Shown: positions 60,237 to 64,000 of the stretch, piece after piece
How positions within the stretch are numbered: position 1 is the stretch's first letter
Layout of the letters: every line of letters begins with the position of its first letter
Source of the DNA: Agrococcus sp. ARC_14
Lineage (GTDB): Bacteria; Actinomycetota; Actinomycetes; Actinomycetales; Microbacteriaceae
DNA length: 64,000 bases
Assembly (NCBI RefSeq): GCF_022436485.1
Contig: NZ_JAKUDO010000001.1
Span: 1,984,001-2,048,000, forward strand
Direction: 5' to 3'
Program-made: the position numbers and the translations under genes
The notes under the pieces: model-generated
Seen by the model: the letters and a program-made list of their open reading frames with translations, nothing else
What the model was told of the DNA's origin: nothing
Database searches by the model: none

Positions 60237-60824
60237 ATGGCAGGCACTCCCGGCGGAACCGCGAAGCTCCTGCACGACGTCGAGCGCGGCGACCCGCAGC
60301 ACAGCCCCATCGAGGCGCAGGTGAGCGTGACGCGCGTCGATGCGCTCACCTCGCGTGTCGTCGGGCGATGCTTCCGGGCGGTTGACCCGGCCCACCGAGA
60401 CGCGGCGCTCTCCGGCTCGCGCGCCCCGGGGCGCTACTCGCGCGCCGACACCGCCACCCTCTATCTCAGCTCCACTCCCGAAGGCGTGGCCGCTGCGATG
60501 ATCGCCCACGCCTCGGCGCGCACGCCGCAGCTCGAGATCGTCGATGTCGAGGTGGATGCGCACGGCATCGTCGACCTCCGCGATCACGATGCGCTCGCGG
60601 CCATCGGCATCGACCCCGCCGACGCCGCCGCGCCCTGGCAGGAGGCGCTCGCCGCGGGCGCGGAACCGCCCTCGTGGCGGGTGCGCGATCGGCTGATCGA
60701 GCTCGGCGCACACGGCCTGATCGACCCCTCTCGCAAGCGTCCCGGCCTGTGGCACCTGACTCTCTTCCAATGGAACTCGCCCGGCATGCCCCGGGCGGAG
60801 CTGCAGCCGCATGGCGGCGCCTGA
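60237..60824 (+). CDS. RES-domain protein
   Basis: 195 residues. GRCFRAVDPAHRDAALSGSR APGRYSRADTATLYLSSTPE GVAAAM and LIELGAHGLIDPSRKRPGLW HLTLFQWN are the R, E/Y and S elements of RES domains. Studied RES toxins consume NAD+ and pair with an Xre-type antitoxin; here no such gene is adjacent. Its end overlaps the next gene by 14 bases. An ATG four codons upstream is also possible. Confidence 0.72.
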   Translation: MAGTPGGTAKLLHDVERGDPQHSPIEAQVSVTRVDALTSRVVGRCFRAVDPAHRDAALSGSRAPGRYSRADTATLYLSSTPEGVAAAMIAHASARTPQLEIVDVEVDAHGIVDLRDHDALAAIGIDPADAAAPWQEALAAGAEPPSWRVRDRLIELGAHGLIDPSRKRPGLWHLTLFQWNSPGMPRAELQPHGGA

Positions 60825-61332
60825 CGACATCGCGGCGGTCGAGCGCGCTCTCGAGACGCTGCGCGCGACGGCCGAGGTGCTCGCAGCAGCCGGTGCCCGC
60901 GACGAGGCCCTGGCTCGCTACGAGGAGCCGAAGCCGGTGCTCGGCATGATCCCTCGCCGGCCGACGATGCGCCCGATCGGCAGAGCGTGGCGGATGGGCG
61001 CAGTGCTGCTGGCGAGGGACGGCTCGGTGTGGGCGACGGGCGTCTCGACCCGCGTGGCCGAGCCCGGGCGACCTCAGCACCACACCGCATCCGTCGAGAT
61101 CCGCCGCGCCTACCGGGCCGCCGCGATCCAGGGCGGCTTCCCGGTCGGCGAGACCGTCAACCACGGCATCGAGCCGATCGCGATCGACGAGCGTCTCATC
61201 GGCGGCCACGGGCCGCTGTTCGTGCGCGACGGCGAGGCGTGGGTGCGCTGGGGCACCGACGCACCGGTGTCGCTCGCGCGCTATCTCGATGACCTTGCCG
61301 ACCTGCTGGTGCATCCGCCCGCCGGAACCTAG
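60811..61332 (+). CDS. hypothetical protein coupled to the RES-domain gene
   Basis: 173 residues: a helical N-terminus (DDIAAVERALETLRATAEVL AAAGARDEALARYEEP) followed by a beta-rich region (RAWRMGAVLLARDGSVWATG, GHGPLFVRDGEAWVRWGTDA). Conserved-looking but not recognised. The 14-base overlap implies translational coupling with the RES-domain gene. Confidence 0.7.
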   Translation: MAAPDDIAAVERALETLRATAEVLAAAGARDEALARYEEPKPVLGMIPRRPTMRPIGRAWRMGAVLLARDGSVWATGVSTRVAEPGRPQHHTASVEIRRAYRAAAIQGGFPVGETVNHGIEPIAIDERLIGGHGPLFVRDGEAWVRWGTDAPVSLARYLDDLADLLVHPPAGT

Positions 61333-61375
61333 GCATCGGCACGGCGCCACGGGTGGGGCTGGCAGGATCGGAGGC

Positions 61376-62176
61376 ATGACTGCCGCCGCCCAGCCCACCT
61401 CGTACTTCATCGCGCTCGGCGACGGCCGCTATCAGCCGACCGAGCACGCGAGCGGGGCATGGCAGCCGGGCGAGATGCACTTCTCGCCGCTCGGCGGGCT
61501 GCTCACGCATGCGATCGAGCGCCACAGAGCCGCGGCGGGCGCCGCTCCCCTGCTGCTGGCGCGCATGACGTTCGACATCCTCGGCTTCCTCGCGCTGGAC
61601 GAGACGACGGTGCGGGTCGAGACCCGTCGGCCGGGACGCACGATCGAGCTCACGGAAGCCACTGCATCCATCGCCGGGCGAGATGTGGCCGTCGCGCGCG
61701 CATGGCACAGCGTCGCGGTCGACACCACGAGCGTGACCGGCGGCGCGTCCGAGCCGATGCCCGGGCCCGATGCGATGCCGCACGCCGAGTTCGCCGTCGA
61801 GTGGGGCGGCGGCTACGTGCGCTCGGTGGAGCTGCGCGAGGGAGGGGACCGTGCGCCTGGCCGCAACCGCGCGTGGCAGCGCACCGCGCATCCGCTCGTC
61901 GAGGGCGAGGAGGTCGCGCCCATCGCGCGCTGGATCGGGCTGATCGACGGGGCGAACGGCATCGCCGTGCGCGAGCGGCCCGACGAGTGGATGTTCCCGA
62001 ACCTCGACCTGACGATCCACCTGCACCGCCAGCCGGAGGGTGCATGGGTCGGCTACGACACGACCGTCATCTTCGGGCCCAGCGGCCAGGGCACCACGAG
62101 CACCGAGCTGCACGATCAGCGGGGCCATGTCGGCCGGGCGTCGCAGACGCTGACGGTGCGGCCAGCGCAGCGCTGA
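61376..62176 (+). CDS. acyl-CoA thioesterase-like (double hotdog) protein
   Basis: 266 residues, ATG preceded by GGAGG-like sequence. SYFIALGDGRYQPTEHASGA WQPGEMHFSPLGGLLTHAIE RH and MFPNLDLTIHLHRQPEGAWV GYDTTVIFGPSGQGTTSTEL HDQRGHVGRASQTLTVRP match the TesB-like family used in actinobacteria. Probable thioester hydrolase. Confidence 0.88.
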   Translation: MTAAAQPTSYFIALGDGRYQPTEHASGAWQPGEMHFSPLGGLLTHAIERHRAAAGAAPLLLARMTFDILGFLALDETTVRVETRRPGRTIELTEATASIAGRDVAVARAWHSVAVDTTSVTGGASEPMPGPDAMPHAEFAVEWGGGYVRSVELREGGDRAPGRNRAWQRTAHPLVEGEEVAPIARWIGLIDGANGIAVRERPDEWMFPNLDLTIHLHRQPEGAWVGYDTTVIFGPSGQGTTSTELHDQRGHVGRASQTLTVRPAQR

Positions 62177-62185
62177 GCGCTGCGA

Positions 62186-62716
62186 TCAGTGCGCGTCCGC
62201 GTGCTCCGGCGGCCACACCACGGTGAAGCGCTCGAAGACGATCTCGTCGTCCTCCGACCAGCTCGCGCCGCGCGCCGCGGTGGTGCGCTGCCAGTAGCGG
62301 CGATGCTCCGCCCGCCACGACGCGATCGAGCCGTCGTCCTCGCCCTCGTCTGCGGCGAACGCCGGGTCGACGCTGTCGAACGGTCCGATACGCAGCTCGG
62401 TGCTGCGGATGATGATGCGCGGCACGCCGCGGCCGTCGCAGGCGATCCAGTGCGAGCCGACGCGGGGCAGCTGCTCTCCTCCCGCGAGGAACTCGGAGAC
62501 GAGCTCGGCGGTCGCCCGCTTGCGCCCGCTCAGCACGATCTCGAGCAGCTGATCGGCGAGCTGCTCCGAGTCGCCGAAGCGCTCGACGGTGTGCTCGGCG
62601 CCGGCTGCGACGGCCGCGGGATGCGCGATCGCGTAGGACTCCCACATGGCGGCAGCAGCCGCGAGATCGGGGGCGCCCGCGGGCGTCGTCGTCGGCGAGG
62701 CGCTCACGTCTGACAT
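62186..62716 (-). CDS. ASCH-domain protein
   Basis: 176 residues. LLEIVLSGRKRATAELVSEF (GxKxxT-like ASCH motif), then WIACDGRGVPRIIIRSTELR and WSEDDEIVFERFTVVWPP. ASCH domains bind RNA or nucleosides (YqfB-like). Its stop faces the thioesterase gene's stop at nine bases. Confidence 0.88.
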   Translation of the reverse strand: MSDVSASPTTTPAGAPDLAAAAAMWESYAIAHPAAVAAGAEHTVERFGDSEQLADQLLEIVLSGRKRATAELVSEFLAGGEQLPRVGSHWIACDGRGVPRIIIRSTELRIGPFDSVDPAFAADEGEDDGSIASWRAEHRRYWQRTTAARGASWSEDDEIVFERFTVVWPPEHADAH

Positions 62717-62801
62717 CGTGCCACGACCCGGTCGAGCAGCGCATCGCGCTGCGCCTCTGGCGACCCAGACCTGCAGCGACTCGATGCGGCTCCCGCGCTG
62801 G

Positions 62802-63449
62802 CTACTCGTCGAGCGCTGCCTGGATCGCCGTCTCGAGGTCGTCGTAGTTCTGCAGCTCGAGCAGCGTGCCGTCGACGAAGAACGTCGGCGTCGACTCCAC
62901 GCCGGCCTCGACGCCCGCGGTGTAGTCGAGCGCGATGCGGTCGGCGGTCGCCTCGGCGGTCACGGCCTCGTCGTAGGCGGCCATGTCGAGCCCGAGCTCC
63001 TCGGCGAATCCTCGGAAGGTCGCCGCGGCATCATCGGTGCCCGTCCATTCGGCCTGCGTCTCGAAGATGCGGCTGTGCATCGCCTCGAACTGATCCTGCT
63101 GCGCGGCGGCCTCCGCTGCTGCGGCGGCGGGCACGGCGTTGGCGTGCATCTGCAGCGGGAAGTAGCGCACCGCGAACGTCACCTGACCCTCGTAGCGCTC
63201 GCGCAGATCCTCCACCACCGGGTGGAACTGCCCGCACGCGGGGCACTCGTAGTCGAAGAACTCCACCACCACCGGGGCGCCCTCCCCCGCGTCGTCCAGC
63301 ACGTGCGTGCTCTCCTCGACCAGCTGCACGTCACCGCCGGCCTCGGGCTGGGCACGTTCCCAGGGGCGCACGACGAGCAGGGCGACGGCGACGATCAGCA
63401 CGAACGCCCCCACGACGGCGGCGATGCTGGCTGCAGCGTTCTTCGACAT
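62802..63449 (-). CDS. DsbA-like membrane-anchored thiol oxidoreductase
   Basis: 215 residues. One N-terminal membrane anchor (AAVVGAFVLIVAVALLVV), then a thioredoxin fold with VVVEFFDYECPACGQFHPVV (CPAC active site) and cis-Pro loop VESTPTFFVDG. It would form or isomerise disulfides outside the membrane. A GTG two codons upstream is an alternative start. Confidence 0.92.
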   Translation of the reverse strand: MSKNAAASIAAVVGAFVLIVAVALLVVRPWERAQPEAGGDVQLVEESTHVLDDAGEGAPVVVEFFDYECPACGQFHPVVEDLRERYEGQVTFAVRYFPLQMHANAVPAAAAAEAAAQQDQFEAMHSRIFETQAEWTGTDDAAATFRGFAEELGLDMAAYDEAVTAEATADRIALDYTAGVEAGVESTPTFFVDGTLLELQNYDDLETAIQAALDE

Positions 63450-63555
63450 GCGTACCAGGCTACCGACGACACGGGCCTTACCTCGCGCATCCCACCTGTG
63501 GATTCGGCCTGGAGTCGGGCCGCGCAGCCTCGGTCGACCGGAGTAGCCTCGCCGG

Positions 63556-63843
63556 GTGGAGTTCGAGTTCCGTGCCGTCGCGATCGAATGGCGCGGGCCC
63601 GCGCCCTTCGTCTTCGCGCCGGTGCCATCCGACGAAGCCGAGATCATCCGCGACAGCGCGTCGGAGCTCACATACGGCTGGGGCGTCATCCCCGCCGAGG
63701 CGACGATCGGCGGCACGACCTTCACGACCTCGCTCTTCCCGCGCGATGGCGGCTACCTGCTGCCCATCAAGGTCGCGGTGCAACGGGCAGAGGGCGTCGC
63801 CATCGGCGACGAGGTGACGGTGCGGATGCGACTCGGCCGCTGA
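63556..63843 (+). CDS. DUF1905 protein
   Basis: 95 residues from GTG: EFEFRAVAIEWRGPAPFVFA PVPSDEAEIIRDSASELTYG WGVIPAEATIGGTTFTTSLF PRDGGYLLPIKVAVQRAEGV is a complete DUF1905 beta-barrel domain. Function unknown. Confidence 0.88.
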   Translation: MEFEFRAVAIEWRGPAPFVFAPVPSDEAEIIRDSASELTYGWGVIPAEATIGGTTFTTSLFPRDGGYLLPIKVAVQRAEGVAIGDEVTVRMRLGR

Positions 63844-63946
63844 TGAGGCGGGGCACAGTCGGCGCATGCCCGGCAGTCAGTCCCGACGAGTAGCATCGCC
63901 CGCGCCCGGTGCCGCGCACCGCGGGGCACCTCGACGAAGGGATCGC

Positions 63947-64000
63947 ATGGACATCGCAGCACGGATCGGCCGCATCACGGCATCCGCTTCGACGGCCGCC
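63947..64000 (+). CDS. start of a probable pyridoxal-phosphate aminotransferase, cut by the window edge
   Basis: MDIAARIGRITASASTAA with GACGAAGGG upstream resembles the first residues of class-I aspartate-type aminotransferases (R-I-x-x-I-x-x-S-x-T). Only 18 codons are visible, so this is a weak inference. Confidence 0.35.
   Translation, partial: MDIAARIGRITASASTAA

Overview
The window is high-GC DNA with dense coding, many 4-bp ATGA/GTGA start-stop overlaps, actinobacterial-type ArsC proteins with an N-terminal helical extension, CmtR-type Cd sensors and apparently leaderless regulator genes. This points to an actinobacterium, probably Microbacteriaceae; the family is an inference from gene types and cannot be fixed without a marker gene. 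No rRNA or tRNA gene was recognised.

Three zones can be told apart. (1) About 1-6.8 kb: a thiamine-precursor locus bordered by broken insertion sequences (IS5, IS21 and IS3 pieces). A TPP riboswitch precedes an NMT1/THI5-type ABC importer read leftwards; a YkoF-like HMP/thiamine-binding protein and an NtaA-family flavin monooxygenase are read rightwards. (2) About 6.8-41.2 kb: a patchwork mobile island. Five copies of a ~37-bp repeat around a GATATC-CCC-RTATC core, all in one orientation, punctuate it. Between them lie a mercury module (merA/merR), a large arsenic island (three ArsC-type proteins, a thioredoxin reductase, two ArsR, two ArsO-like flavoproteins, ArsB) enclosing a complete pstSCAB phosphate importer with a Pho-box-like promoter and an orphan winged-helix protein, and a cadmium module (cmtR, CDF exporter, cadD, lspA). 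The fourth repeat stands beside a truncated tyrosine recombinase. Then come a formaldehyde-fixing ribulose-monophosphate pair (hxlB, hxlA) with its own unusual regulator, decayed formaldehyde-dehydrogenase and ltrA genes, a UvrA2-like ATPase, nested insertion sequences (IS3 inside another transposase gene, ISL3 ends, IS256) and a small GlxA/ABM/HbpS stress cluster. (3) About 41.2-64 kb: mostly ordinary chromosome-like genes (hydrolase, HxlR regulator, GNATs, LysR plus a succinate-dehydrogenase-like flavoprotein, AraC-GyrI, SDR, cupredoxin lipoprotein, a second cmtR-CDF pair, MFS, nuclease, alpha-amylase-family enzyme, RES-domain protein, thioesterase, DsbA-like oxidoreductase), running off the right edge into a probable aminotransferase.

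Functionally the island couples detoxification of Hg(II), As(V)/As(III), Cd(II) and formaldehyde. For arsenic the sequence supports a full route: phosphate uptake that may discriminate against arsenate, reduction by three ArsC variants with a dedicated thioredoxin reductase, and extrusion by ArsB. Repeated CATCGAT motifs sit in three predicted ars promoters. An ACR3-type permease survives only as two fragments on either side of this island, so the ars/pst block appears to have replaced or interrupted an older arsenic operon.
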